From contig JAXBDG010000005.1 of the NCBI GenBank assembly GCA_036320915.1, positions 620,001 to 684,000 on the forward strand: a DNA stretch of 64,000 nucleotides. The letters are read 5' to 3'. Position 1 is the stretch's first letter. Each line of letters opens with the position of its first letter. Under the pieces are notes generated by a model. That model worked only from the letters and a program-made list of their open reading frames with translations. It made no database searches and was not told the origin of the DNA. Below are positions 10,114 through 21,131 of the stretch, piece by piece. This stretch comes from Linnemannia elongata. Its lineage: Eukaryota; Mortierellomycota; Mortierellomycetes; Mortierellales; Mortierellaceae. Position numbers and translations under genes: made by a program.

Positions 10114-10465
10114 GTACGATAGACGCGCGTGACAGGGACGCGATTACAGGACTGAGATCACCCACTTACTATGGCCGCCCCAACTTTGACAAGATCTTTG
10201 GGGAATTAGCCCTGGAACATCCACGAGAACATGGTCAAGTCGGTGTGTTCTTTTGCGGACCTAAACCACTTGGGAAGACCCTCCATCGCTGTGCACGCAA
10301 GTACAAATTCAAGTTCCATAAAGGTAATTATAACTAACTAGCGATCCTTCTTTGGTTCATGTTAAATGTTGTTGGGGGAGGGAACGATTTGGTTGTTGAT
10401 GTCTTCTTGCACATTGAAACTTAATATTTTGAATCTTCATTTGGTTCCTGGTAGAAAACTTTTGA
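7538..10465 (+). CDS. nox: NADPH oxidase (Nox), gp91phox-type catalytic subunit
   Basis: Exons 7538-8462, 8571-9239, 9357-9962, 10123-10323 and 10455-10465 join to 803 codons; every junction keeps phase and the protein ends KENF, as fungal Nox proteins do. The enzyme moves electrons from cytosolic NADPH through FAD and two haems to oxygen, making superoxide across the membrane. Residues 1 to about 125 are a Ser/Thr/Gln-rich extension. Then come six membrane segments with haem-binding His in VVHSAGHYVNYY and FWYTHHLF, the FAD motif WHPFTITSAP (near residue 433) and the NADPH motif GAGIGVTPFAS (near 579). The C-terminus has ITGLRSPTYYGRPNF and VFFCGPKPLG. There are no EF-hands. The fungal regulators NoxR and Rac are not in this window. 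I did not decide between NoxA and NoxB. The third intron carries facing T and A homopolymers. The ATG at 7538 is the first in frame. Confidence 0.92.
9963..10122 (+). repeat. Nox intron 3 with T30 and A31 runs able to pair
   Basis: This 160-bp intron (GTAAGT donor, GATAG acceptor) holds about 30 T at 9975-10004 and 31 A at 10082-10112, separated by 77 bases. In the pre-mRNA the runs can pair in a perfect hairpin that brings the splice sites together. The run lengths may be affected by sequencing error. Confidence 0.7.
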
Positions 10466-10604
10466 TGTAGAAATGTAGTGGATAAGAAAAAAAAAATACT
10501 ATTCATTTATTTGTGCCTATTGAAGGTCAAAGTGAGTTAGGAGGGTATAGTCCCGTATCATTTGGTCGAGATTCGTAATCCAGTTCCGAGAGTGATACCG
10601 TTGC

Positions 10605-11979
10605 CTATGCTGCATGTGCCCGCTGTGTGCCATTGTGGCGTACAAGCCAAAGGAAGAGTTCCAAGGTGTAATGGGCGTCATTTCCTAATATAGGCAAATA
10701 GCGGGGAGGAGGAGACAAAGAGTGTTTAGCATGGCAATTATGGACCAACAACTGTCCACCTCAGCAGCATCAAACAAGGGTGACATACCGGCGTTATGAA
10801 GACAGTAATTCTCAATTTCGAGCTCATCCAACAGCTTGCCAAGCCCCGTCTTGGTATTGCTATCGCCTACCCGAGCAGCATTCATCTCAACAGTATCAAA
10901 TTGGATCATGCCTTCCGGGAACGTGACACCCATACCTGAGAGATACTTCATATCACTTGTCATATCATGTGCGATCAAGACAAACCGGCCATGCTCATTC
11001 CGCCTCACAGCCTTCTCCAGATCCTGCTGGAACGCTGCAATTGATCCCTGCAAGTTTTCCCATACCGTCTCGCCAAACATGAATCTGTCACGTCGATCTG
11101 CCACGAACTTCCCGTTCTTGAGGTGACGATAGTCCGAGATTGCATAATGCTTGTCCATGAACTTGTGCACGCCCGAGTCCCAGATCGACCAGCCAATCTC
11201 CAAGATCCGGTCGTGGTTGTGTTCGTGCGATTCGATATCAACAGAAATGAACCACATCCCTCCATCCTGTGGTGACGGCGCGGTAGTCGGTACTGCGGTA
11301 GTGGTGGTGGTGGTGGCGCTCACTGACTCGGCGTCGTTGGTATCAACCTCTGTGAGATCAATGACGGCAGGAGGAGCAATCGCTTTAGCGATACCGGGGG
11401 CTTGAAGGACCATATCCGTAGCACGGTCGAGGGTCGCCTTCCATTGCAGGAGACGTTCCTGAGATTTGGCCAACTTGTTGGCCTTGGTGATATCTTTGAT
11501 GAACTTGTTGTAGGCTGCAGGCAAGGGTAGACGTGGTGCTGGGCTGACTTGTGAGAAGGTCGTGTTCCTGGCTGCGTGAAGGGGCGTAAATGCAAACTGC
11601 AACTTTTCCGAAACCATTTTGTGCGTCTCCTCCAGTCCTGAAAACGCAATCAACGGCACCCACTTCTTACTCGAGTCCTCAATTCCTAAAAAAAAGGGAG
11701 GGGGGGACGCGAGAAACACAAATGAATTGCAATGAGGAAGAAGGCAAGGGCGAGTATAGTTAGTTTGTTGTTCATCATGATGTCCAACATTTATGTCTTT
11801 TGGCATCTCGCAAAACAACTGCGATGGCAGAAAGTGCGTGTACCTTTGAAAAAGACGTTGGGGCGGTCGAGAAAGTCCTTGGAGTTAAAGAAGGCCTCAA
11901 GGTTCTTCTTGATGTCCTGGGGGCATTCCTTGTGCCATTCGTACATGGCGGTGAGTAGTTGAAGGTACGAGCCTGACAT
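10605..11979 (-). CDS. DEDD-type exonuclease-like protein (Gfd2/YDR514C-like domain)
   Basis: Exons 11979-11844, 11685-10789 and 10684-10605 join in phase to 370 codons. The C-terminal half is an RNase H-fold exonuclease-like domain: FISVDIESHEHNHDRILEIG contains the first acidic pair (D.E), FVLIAHDMTSDMKYL the second Asp, and LHNAGNDAHYTLELFL the third motif (HNAGND), which is recreated only after splicing the last intron. This order is typical of the Gfd2/YDR514C family of fungal proteins. Substrate and role are not known from sequence; nucleic-acid binding or 3'-5' exonuclease activity is inferred. The N-terminal part (1-170) is helical and unmatched, followed by a Thr-rich linker. The start ATG at 11979 is the first in the leader. 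Confidence 0.75.
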
Positions 11980-12372
11980 GGTCGAGGGTGAGCAAGTCAG
12001 AAGTGTTAAAACGGTCGAAGTCGGAGGAAGAGAGAGAATGAGGGGGGAGAGGGAAGAGGGAGAGGAGAAAAGGGTGGAAGGGGAACGGTGTGGAAAGAGT
12101 GTGGAAAGGAGTAACTGCGGTAAATTGTGGTGATGGAAAGAAAAGGGAGAGAGAACAGAAAGGACAAAATAATGAAGGCAGGGGTTGATCGAAAGTCAAT
12201 TAATTCAACAGTCTCATTTTAGGTCCTGTTCGTTCATGTGTCGGATCATGGTTGTGAAATAAGCCGCTGCCTTTCATTTTATGCTGTGCTACAAGTAACA
12301 TCCATGTCAAACGTTAAAGACATGGAAAAATATAGGAAGAAGCGCAACGCGCACATCGTTTCAGAGGCCACC
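11980..12372. other. Intergenic between the exonuclease-like gene and HIR1
   Basis: About 390 bp. It is purine-rich on the plus strand near 12020-12170 (a pyrimidine-rich 5' leader for the minus-strand exonuclease gene), then a short AT-rich part that must carry the HIR1 polyadenylation site. No coding sequence is seen. Confidence 0.5.
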
Positions 12373-15300
12373 TCATGTCTCCTTGGACTTTTCTAGCGCC
12401 GGCTTGGTGACCATGTCCAGACCTGACTGATATTCTTTCACAATCCTCTGTAATGACCGATTGGAACTCAGCACAGGCAGCAGTTCCCTAAGCAACTCCC
12501 GTTTCTGATGCCCCAATATCGTCGCCTGCCATCCTGACTTCTCGCCACTAGTTAATTAGTCGCACAGGGGTAACCAAGGATAACGCAGGAGGTTAGTGGT
12601 TGTTTTGGTCTATTACCTTCAAGACGAACAATCGCATTTGAATCAAGCAAGACTTACCCTTGATACACAGGTCCAAGGAGGTACTTGCAGAGCTCTTCCA
12701 CGCGCGCCACTGAGCTTTCGTGTGCAAGTTGTTGCGCATAGCATCGCAACCATTGCTTGAACTCGACTGGTGATACCAATACCTGCGCCGATGCAATTTG
12801 ATTCTGCAGCAATGAACCAAATGAGAATGAGTGTCAATAATGTGAATCAAGCATAAAAAATAACGGACATCGCCTGCAAAGTTCAGACATATCACATCAC
12901 ATACCTCGAGATACGTCAAGGTCACTGCGCTTTGTACAGTATCGTCCACGGTCAGTAATCCTTGTGCAAAGCTCACATCTTTCTCCAGCCGCCCAGCCAT
13001 GGCTGCCGACTGCAATTGAGCAAGCACGCCCTTCCGATGTGAGATAAATGAACCGAAATCGCCAGATGCATCCCGTGGAGGATCCGAGAAGAAGGATGAC
13101 TTTGCGAACCAAGGGTCCACCACCTTGACCCAAACCTTCATTCCTTCGTGATAGGTATATCCATGTCCCGCCGATGTTGTGAGCAAAGGAAGTCCGTTTT
13201 GGCGTACTGTTGCTGATGTAATTGACACTGAACTTGACGCGGCATCTGCTGCATGGGCTGTGGGCTGCAAAAGGGGCGAAATCGATACGGACGAGAGGAT
13301 CGCCACTTGTTGAATGACATTCCTATTCAAGAATCAAAGTTAAAGTGATTGTGAGGATGAGTGTTAAATGGCATAAGAATAATGGCCATATGCCCAAAGC
13401 GTGAACAATAAGTATACGTACCATGTGCTGACAAGACCACACGATGTGACACACAACAAATATTCACTGTCGCACTCCAAAAGCGTCGCTGCCGCCTCCA
13501 ATTGAATACAAGGCATCAATCTAAAGAAACCGAACGCGAGATTATAACAAAAAAAAAGTCAGTACTTGGATTCGCAGCTTATCAACATTCGTCGGGATAT
13601 AGCAGAAGAATGAGAAAAGTCCAATGTTACCTCCGTCCCGACGGTGAATAGATGTAGAGTCCTCCGTCTTCGCAAGTCACCGCACTGAACTGTGAGTTTC
13701 CTGTCATGAGCAGCACCGGCGAGGGAAGATAATCGACCCATACAGGGGATCCCTTTTGACTGTAGATGACCTTATTTGGCTTGGCTCCCGTTACACTGTT
13801 ATGACATTCCAGACCAGCTCTGTTCCGCGTGATATTGGCGCGAACTCGTGGAACTCCTAATCTGACTCGGGAGACGGCAAGTAATGGCGATGAAACAGCG
13901 TTCCTGGGTGCCACCTCTTCCTCCTTTTGTGCTACGGCCTTGCCCTTGATACCGTTCTCCGGTCCTCGTTTTGTTGGTGCTCCTGATGGCGCGCTGCCGT
14001 TGATGGGTGCATCCTTGCGTTTTGTCCCGACTACAACCGTTGGGAAGCCTCCTTCCGGGATCGATGTTGAAGGTTCACCTCGCTCAACTCGATCCGTAGC
14101 ACTAACCACAGATCCATAACCGCCCTACACATGAAGCCATACAAATCAAGCCATAAAGGTTAGTTTCCATAAAGCAAGCGCTTGAAGCAACTTACAAAAC
14201 CTTAATCGAAGCGAAAAGACAAGCTTACAGGTGACTGAATTTGGAGTCGGACCGAGGGCTGCGATGGCGCCATGCCCATACCCATACCGTTACCAAGGAA
14301 GAGAGGCTTAATGCGCTTCTTGCCGTCTTTCGTGATGGTAACTTCCTGTTGGCTAGCTACCAAGTTGACTTGCGGTGGCCGTGGTTGAGCTGTCGAAGGT
14401 GATGAAGGCTGAGCTGCAGTGACGATGGAGGAAAGTGCGGGGGTCTGAGAAGAGATTGGCTCTGCGAACACACTGGGATCTGACGGCTTATCAAATGTTG
14501 ACGTGACGCCTTCCATAGACACGTCAGGCAACATGAGAGCATCCATGCGCGATTGTGCTGCACTGTCCTTGAGCTTCTCCTCCATCTGCAGTTGAAGGGC
14601 TGTCTCTGCCATGACGGCTCCTCGTCGCTCGTATCCGTACTTTGCCAGCATCCGGTGTCTTTCCTCCACAGGGACAGCCTCACCCAGAGCATCCGCTGGG
14701 AAGATGAGGACGATTACTCCGCCATCATAGGAGCAGGCCAAGAGTGTCTTGCCGTCAGGAGTCCAGCACATGTCTAAAAAACTATGCTCAAACAACTCCT
14801 TGATGCCAACAAATGGCCGAGGGTCGCTTGTCTTCCAAACTGTGAGTCCTCGATCCTGACTGCCAACAGCGACAATTGATGTCAGACCACTGTTACCCTT
14901 GGCATCGATATATCTGTAAAGTAGTGGGTTGAACGAGACTACTTCGACGGGTGCGTCGTGGCCAACAAGGGATATGTCTGCGTTCCAATTATCACGCGAG
15001 ATGACAGCTGCCACTGGTTTGTCGTTGCTAAACGCGTTTGCTGTGACGATATGTCCGCCCTCAGGGGACCAACTCAGGCGTCTGAAGAATGTCGTTCCTG
15101 TAGAGTCCTGGTATGGCTTCTCTATAAGCACCTCCACTTGCCAGTCGCTGATTCTCCATATCCTGACTGTTTTGTCATCCGACTATTTGTAAATATCGAA
15201 TCGGAGTTAGGTGATAGATTCCAAACAAATGAAAGTGCCCATGTAATTAAATCCATGGAAAATAAAAACGTGTAGTACCTGGGAGGCCATGTATTTTCCG

Positions 15301-16652
15301 ACAGGATCCCATGTCAATCCCTTCACAAATCCACTGTGCTTGTCCAAGGTGATGATGCGATCTATATGGTTGATCGACCCATGGTACCGAAACGTAATGT
15401 TAGAGGTCCGTGATGCTTCCTCTTGTCGATTCGGATGAGCTATATACGCGTCCATTGTTTATCGATCCTGGCATTACCAAATGACTTTCCGTCCCAGATG
15501 ATAATCTTTGAATCCAGTCCAGCCGAAGCCAAATATTTGTTGTCTGGTGACCATGACACGTCCGTTACATCTAATTATCATTAAAGAGATGAAGAAGTGA
15601 TCTTCGCGTAAGCTGTTGTTCTTGGCGATTTGAAAGTGACGCTGTCTTGTAGCATGACGTAGTTCGACCCCTGTACCTGATTCATGCCCTGAGAGACGCT
15701 TGTATCCACGCCAGGTTTCAACATTGGGTCCATCATTGCTCCCGAAGGTCGCCCCGCCCCATGACTCTGACGACCTATTTGAAGATCACAGTGCACACAT
15801 AAGCATTGATATTTGATTAGGAGAAGCTGAGTAGGGACCACAAATCAGTCAACGATCTACGACAACCTTTCGTAAAAAGTCCTCGACATCGACTTGCCTG
15901 TCCAACTGCCAGATCATCACAATCATATCGTCCGATCCTGTCGCCAAATATTTCCCATCTTCGCTCGACCATTTAACACACAACACCGCTCCTATAGATC
16001 CGTTGCGAAAAAAAAACAAAAAAGAAGCAATTAGTTTAGCCACCAGTACGCTTACATGTCAAATCTGTTTGCTCGCCCCTGCTTCTGCTATTTGCCCCTG
16101 AATCGCTCTATGACCCTGCTTGCCGCGTTATCATCATACACAAAGCACATAACGACTTACCGTTGTGTACTGACATGGTGCAAAGATGCTTGGAAGGCTC
16201 CGTTGTGGCATCGATGTTTGGGTCGGCAAGAGTCTTCATGTTCCAGATCTTGACCTTGCCATCTAGTGATTGGTCGTTGAACACGAACAGCAAGTATGAG
16301 TTCCTGGGCTTCTTCTTCAACGCGAACATGAAAAATGCCGTCCTTTGTGCGCGTCATCCAAACCTGGTTATGTTGTTGTTATTCTATACCTTGGGCACCA
16401 GTGGCAAGTCGTGTTCCGTCTGGGTGCACGTGGAGTGAGTATATTGGTGCTCGCTTTCCCTTCTCATCTATTCTCCGTGATGCAACGAAACAATAGGCCA
16501 CAGGTTCAAAGTTAATGACGGTGCTGTGATCTTTCCCGCCGATTCCATAAGTGTCGTTGTGCCTTTGGCGCTACTGCATTCCAATTGCTGAGTGTTGTTG
16601 TTGTTGTTTTGTTACCAAGGTGGCAGACCCAGTCTGGCTTGTAGATGTGCAT
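12373..16652 (-). CDS. HIR1: Histone H3-H4 chaperone HIR1/HIRA
   Basis: Thirteen exons join to 956 codons with every phase consistent: 16652-16616, 16467-16390, 16262-16161, 15991-15898, 15774-15677, 15570-15478, 15361-15279, 15182-14229, 14124-13631, 13520-13422, 13322-12905, 12803-12658, 12547-12373. The start reads [18 protein letters not shown], as in fungal Hir1. Seven WD40 repeats fill about residues 1-360 ([42 protein letters not shown]). Near 475-490 is [14 protein letters not shown], the B-domain that binds ASF1 in HIRA. The C-terminal Hira domain follows ([37 protein letters not shown]). The complex deposits H3-H4 independently of replication and represses histone genes. Intron 4 begins GCAAGT and is a GC-AG intron. 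It faces a divergent F-box gene 390 bp away. Confidence 0.93.
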
Positions 16653-17042
16653 TGCGGTTGGTGGCAAGTCTTCCCGATCGAACTCGAGCATGGGCTGCTC
16701 GCCTTCGTCGGAGGATAAAGCCGAGTCCTGGGAGTTGATGTTCTTTTCTGAATCCAGGTTGGTGTGAGTGAGTGAGAGTGCTCCCCTTTTTTACTTCTTC
16801 CTTGTTGCTTGGCAGTAGTGGTGGTGGCGATGGCGGTGGTTGTCGATTAGGTTGGGTCGTTGTGGAGAAGAAAAAGAAAAAGAAGCAAAAGAGACCTGCC
16901 CTGTTCTTCGTTCCACCTCTTTTATTAACTTCATTGCAAGTCACGCGTCGCCCGTCTCTGGCCACAGTGGATGTTACGTTATTCGACAGTCTGGCTTTGG
17001 CCTTCGTGATCATCCCAGACGCCAACAATCATACACACTGCC
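16653..17042. promoter_or_regulatory. Divergent promoter region between HIR1 and an F-box gene
   Basis: Both flanking start codons point away from this 390-bp stretch, so it must hold the promoters and 5' leaders of both genes. No clear TATA box stands out. It has a GGTGGTGGCGATGGCGGTGG-type stretch near 16820 and an A-rich AAGAAAAAG run near 16870. Confidence 0.55.
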
Positions 17043-19379
17043 ATGTCGACAACCTTCCCTCTGCCGCCGGACATCTTTGGCCTCGTCCTCAACTACCTGA
17101 AACTTAACCAGGACACCTTATCCTTGGCAACACTCCTTCGCGTCAACAAATCCATTTGTCGCGCCACCCTCCCTGTCCTCTATGCTAATCCCTATCACGT
17201 CAGGAAGTACAATACCTCCTCCTACAGCTCCAGCGCCCAGAAGGATCTCCTCGCATTGACCCGTCTACTCCTGAGCCAATCTCCATATGATCGAATGACT
17301 GACCTTCTCAAGGTAGCCTTCTTCCCAGAATCGACTGTGGAGGAATCGCTGCCTAACCCGCCAGCCATCAACAAAGACAAGGAACAATTGAACAACTATC
17401 GTTATCATCTCCGAAAGCTGAACCTTCAGCCCGAATCCAGCCCCCTCACCGGCATCTTCAAGAATGGCAGTATCAAAGGAAACGACACTCTGACGAAATT
17501 CTTGGAGCAGTCTACATACCGCGACAAGCTGAACAATCAAATCTGGAAGGATCTTACTTGGGCGCTCTGTTACCCAAACAACCTTCAGGAACTATACCTC
17601 CCCCTCACGGACCTGGATCGCTATCAGGACGTGGTCGACCAGTTTTCCTTTCTCTCCTCCGTGGTTTTTGTGAACGACCTTCCATTGGAAGCAGCATCCA
17701 TAAGCGATGCTGAAAAGTCCAGGTATTTTGAAGGAATGGTTAAGTTTGTGGAGAAACACGCAACACTTTTCCCAGACAAGCTGCAACAAGTCCGATGCAC
17801 CAAAGCCCCCGATAACCGCAACGATTGCCCCGAGGAGATGCATCTTAAACTGGCCACGGCTCTTCCACCTCTGCCAGCGCCGACGTTTCTGGATTACACC
17901 AACTGGACCCAGTTTGTCATGCGGAGCAAGGAGGTCAATCTCGAGTTTGTCAAGGTCATCCGAGCCGTTGGCTATCCGGCCTACAAAGAAGTGCAGTTTG
18001 AGGATCGCCTTTTCACCAACGACGGCTCCTTCTTGCAGCGCTGCAGGTCACTCGAGGCTGTCGACATTGACGTAGAGAACCTGGGGGCGCAGGACATGTT
18101 TCGATGGGCTGTTAAGGAGCAACAAGAACGCGAATTGGATAACGCCAACAGGAAGACACGCAAACCCCTTGCTCCTCTTCGGGAAGTCTCTCTCCGTGTA
18201 GGAAGCCATTGCCAAATCGTGAACGACATTGCCTCCGTTTTTGGAGGCACCCTTTCGAACCTCTACATCTGCGGGGGGCGCTCTCCGCATCACACGGGTT
18301 CCCGAGCTCTTGTTCTCGATGCCTCAGGATGGAAGTTGAAGCAACTTGAAAATCTTGCCTTGCAGTCACCCGTGGGCCCCCTCCTTCTCCATCCCGACCT
18401 GCTGCTGACTTGCCCATCCCTGAAGACACTGGTGCTTGCCGACGACGACGCCGAACAATATATGCGAGGACAACCCAACTTTCGATACCTAAAGCCAGCT
18501 GTTCTGGAGCACGTTACGACAATCGAGTTGATGGGCACACCTGCAGTGGCTTTTCACCCGGGCACACTTCACACCACCAAAAATTTGCAGCATCTACAGT
18601 TGATACCCTGGGACACCAGCATGCTCGGACGCCAGGGCAACCTCAGGAATGACGATGATGATGATGAGGAGGAGGAGGAAGCTGATGATGATGATGACGA
18701 TGAGCAGTTGGAATGGAAGCGGCACCAAGTTCAGGACAAGAAGAGAATCTCAAAATGGCCGCGGATAGCCAAACCTGCATGGACATGGGACTGGGACCTC
18801 CCCAAGCTGACCAGACTGTCACTCTCTTTCCGGTACGCTCACGAGCTCCAGTTCAAGATGTTCAAGGGGACCCCCAACCTCACTCATCTGCGACTCACTG
18901 GTGCCTGCAACGTACGTTTCCTCGGACCTCTGATAAAGCACTTCTTGGATTACGTGGGTCTGTCGATGTTTGCCTTCCTGAAAGGAGGGATGAGAGATGA
19001 CGAGTTCAACGAAAGAATGGAGAGCGCACTGGCAATCCTTCCAAACCGACCCAGCCCTCTGCCAAAACTCGTGGACTTGGCAATCGAAGGAAACTGGGAG
19101 ATTAACACTGACATGCTGCGTTTTATATGCTCTCAGTTCGCCCCAAACCTCGAGTCACTCTTCCTGCATGGACCGTCCGGTTTCTCGGCCAAGGAGTTAA
19201 TCGAGATCACATCTCGCACCCTCCGCCGCCTCAGGCAGGTCGACACGCATTTGGCCATTTCATCGTGGGAAGCTCGAGAGGCAGGAGTGAAACGTGAAGG
19301 TCGCTATTCGGCTGACTTTGTCCTTGCCAACCCTCCACAAGGATACAACCCTGTCTTCATCTTCACCAGCGCCTACTAA
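17043..19379 (+). CDS. F-box / leucine-rich-repeat-like protein
   Basis: An intronless ORF of 778 codons. MSTTFPLPPDIFGLVLNYL and LATLLRVNKSICRATLPVLY form the F-box at residues 1-50, colinear with the copies near 1.9, 3.5 and 6.2 kb but on the other strand and far diverged. An acidic tract of Asp/Glu occupies about residues 537-560. The C-terminal part has WTWDWDLPKLTRLSLSF and LFLHGPSGFSAKEL, aligning with WTWDWYLPKLTILEL and LNFRGCDGF in the 815-codon relative. The expected role is a substrate receptor of an SCF ubiquitin ligase; its target is unknown. The first ATG of the frame is used, in good context (GCCATGT). Confidence 0.82.
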   Translation: MSTTFPLPPDIFGLVLNYLKLNQDTLSLATLLRVNKSICRATLPVLYANPYHVRKYNTSSYSSSAQKDLLALTRLLLSQSPYDRMTDLLKVAFFPESTVEESLPNPPAINKDKEQLNNYRYHLRKLNLQPESSPLTGIFKNGSIKGNDTLTKFLEQSTYRDKLNNQIWKDLTWALCYPNNLQELYLPLTDLDRYQDVVDQFSFLSSVVFVNDLPLEAASISDAEKSRYFEGMVKFVEKHATLFPDKLQQVRCTKAPDNRNDCPEEMHLKLATALPPLPAPTFLDYTNWTQFVMRSKEVNLEFVKVIRAVGYPAYKEVQFEDRLFTNDGSFLQRCRSLEAVDIDVENLGAQDMFRWAVKEQQERELDNANRKTRKPLAPLREVSLRVGSHCQIVNDIASVFGGTLSNLYICGGRSPHHTGSRALVLDASGWKLKQLENLALQSPVGPLLLHPDLLLTCPSLKTLVLADDDAEQYMRGQPNFRYLKPAVLEHVTTIELMGTPAVAFHPGTLHTTKNLQHLQLIPWDTSMLGRQGNLRNDDDDDEEEEEADDDDDDEQLEWKRHQVQDKKRISKWPRIAKPAWTWDWDLPKLTRLSLSFRYAHELQFKMFKGTPNLTHLRLTGACNVRFLGPLIKHFLDYVGLSMFAFLKGGMRDDEFNERMESALAILPNRPSPLPKLVDLAIEGNWEINTDMLRFICSQFAPNLESLFLHGPSGFSAKELIEITSRTLRRLRQVDTHLAISSWEAREAGVKREGRYSADFVLANPPQGYNPVFIFTSAY

Positions 19380-20524
19380 ACGGCGTGCCTCTTGACGAGT
19401 AAATAAAAATATGTACTGCACACTAACCGAGCAGTCCCGGTGTTTTACATCTGATGGGGAGAGGATATCGAAAAATGTACATTGGCGCGTTTTAATCTTG
19501 ACCAACATCCTGCTTTTACTGAGAACTCGCAAGTCCGGTGGAGAACGAACTGAAGGACTAGTTGCTAATCCGAGGAACGGAACAAGTAAGCAACGTTGAC
19601 CTGAATAATAGGTCCTGCTCCTTGATGGTCTCAATCAGAGAGGCACCAGTTTAACCATCCTTGAGCAATACAGTCATCGACAGCACCGAAGGCTCTAGAA
19701 GCGAATGATAGGTTGCAGAGTAGTCTGGCTCAAAGTGCCATCAGTTTTCGAGTGTGAGGATCCAGGAGGCTCATCCAGTCCCGATCGACTCTGCCCTGTA
19801 ATCCCATTGAAACTGTTGTATCCATATCGCTTCTGTTTAATATCCTCCAGTTTCAACATGCCTGTCTACCGATGAACGCTCAAACAGGGCCTAGCTTGTG
19901 GATTGGAAGAAATAGTGTCAGTCACTTGTATATCTTTTTTGAAATCCACAACTTGAAGTGCATCGAAAATACCAGTCGTCAAAACCAAACATTGAAGGTA
20001 TACACGGCTACTGGAGTCCTGCACCGGTGTCTGGTTAGCTGCGACATCTGCTTCTGTCGAACTCAAAAGATGGTCCACACCCTTCGGAGATTTTCATTCG
20101 ATTCAGTCATGATATCATCGCAATCTCGATTTCCAATGGGTTGTGTGCGCGTTAGTACTTTCTCCTATTTAACAAATTAGCGAGTGGGGTGTTCAAATTG
20201 ATGTCCAGAAACATATTGAGTTGCTGGTGTTGATAGTAGTGACGAGGATGGTATGCAAGAGTAACAAAAGTGTCCATGCATGACCCAAGAAGTGGGCAAA
20301 GTGGCGGGGTTAGATAATAGTCTCGGGCTGCACTGACCAAATGAGACGCAGGAACGTGAAAAGGATGCATGTTTATTGTTGTGTAGATGGTGCAAGTAGT
20401 GGTACAAAAGAACAAAAAAGGGTATGTGCGAGGGCATTAATTGGAGAGGTAAGCAATACAACGTGGAAGAGTGTGAAAGAGGAGAGAAAAAGAGTGAAAG
20501 GAAAATGTAGAACGATACCGTTGT
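19380..20524. other. Intergenic, no supported gene
   Basis: About 1.1 kb. It has AATAAA near 19400, a plausible poly(A) signal of the F-box gene. On the minus strand AATAAACATGC lies near 20370, probably in the 3' region of the next minus-strand gene. No ORF has recognisable content, and no catalytic subtilisin-like sequence is present downstream of the prodomain gene. Confidence 0.5.
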
Positions 20525-21016
20525 TTACAATTCATCCTTCTTGATCCGCTGTCGAGGTATCTGGATATCGACGTGAACGACTCCTTGGACAGCCGAGATA
20601 GCGTCTACGATTTGTTGGTTCCGTTGTTCTTCCCATTCTGATCCTTGTAAACTCGAGGACAGGGACGGTGTCGACTGAGTATTGGTGGTAGCGTGTGATG
20701 GTGGTTCCTGCTGATGTTTGGATACACGGTAGAGGAGGTGGTTTTTAAGTTCGCCTACGTGGCCGATGTATTCGACGCCAGAGAGAGATCCGTTTTCAGA
20801 GGCGGCTGTGCGGGTGGATGCCAAGACGTGGTCGATAGCCTCGGGCTGGATCTTGACGTCAAAGTAGGTGTGGGTGGAGAATTCGAGGGAGTGGTGGGCC
20901 ATGTTGGGAGATATGGCGGAGTGGAAGAGGAGGAAGATGAAGAGGAGGAGAAGAGGCACGACGGCGACAACGGCAGCAGCGATACGGAAGGTGTGCTGAG
21001 AGGGAATGGTGGGCAA
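20525..21016 (-). CDS. Stand-alone kexin-prodomain-like protein ending in KDEL
   Basis: An open frame of 163 codons, whose first codon at 21016 is TTG; the first ATG in frame is at 20902 (125 codons). Residues 10-36 are a very hydrophobic signal-peptide-like segment (AAAVVAVVPLLLLFIFLLF). Next, HTYFDVKIQPEAIDHVLAS, GVEYIGHVGELKNHLLYRVS and HVDIQIPRQRIKK match the order of motifs of fungal kexin (Kex2/furin-type) prodomains, which end in a dibasic site. Here the chain ends KKDEL, and no protease domain follows. If the signal segment is translated, the product would be a soluble ER-lumen protein retrieved by KDEL, conceivably a trans-acting chaperone or inhibitor of kexin. If only the ATG is used, it would be cytosolic. 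It could be a kexin fragment under decay. Confidence 0.55.
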   Translation of the reverse strand: MPTIPSQHTFRIAAAVVAVVPLLLLFIFLLFHSAISPNMAHHSLEFSTHTYFDVKIQPEAIDHVLASTRTAASENGSLSGVEYIGHVGELKNHLLYRVSKHQQEPPSHATTNTQSTPSLSSSLQGSEWEEQRNQQIVDAISAVQGVVHVDIQIPRQRIKKDEL

Positions 21017-21131
21017 TATATGTTTGGATCCGTGTAGAAAATGTTGTCAAGAGAGATAGTAAGAGTGTCTGTGATAAAGCAGAGTGGACGAAGAATGAGA
21101 AGTCGAAATTTCGCTCTCGAATGGGTCCTGG

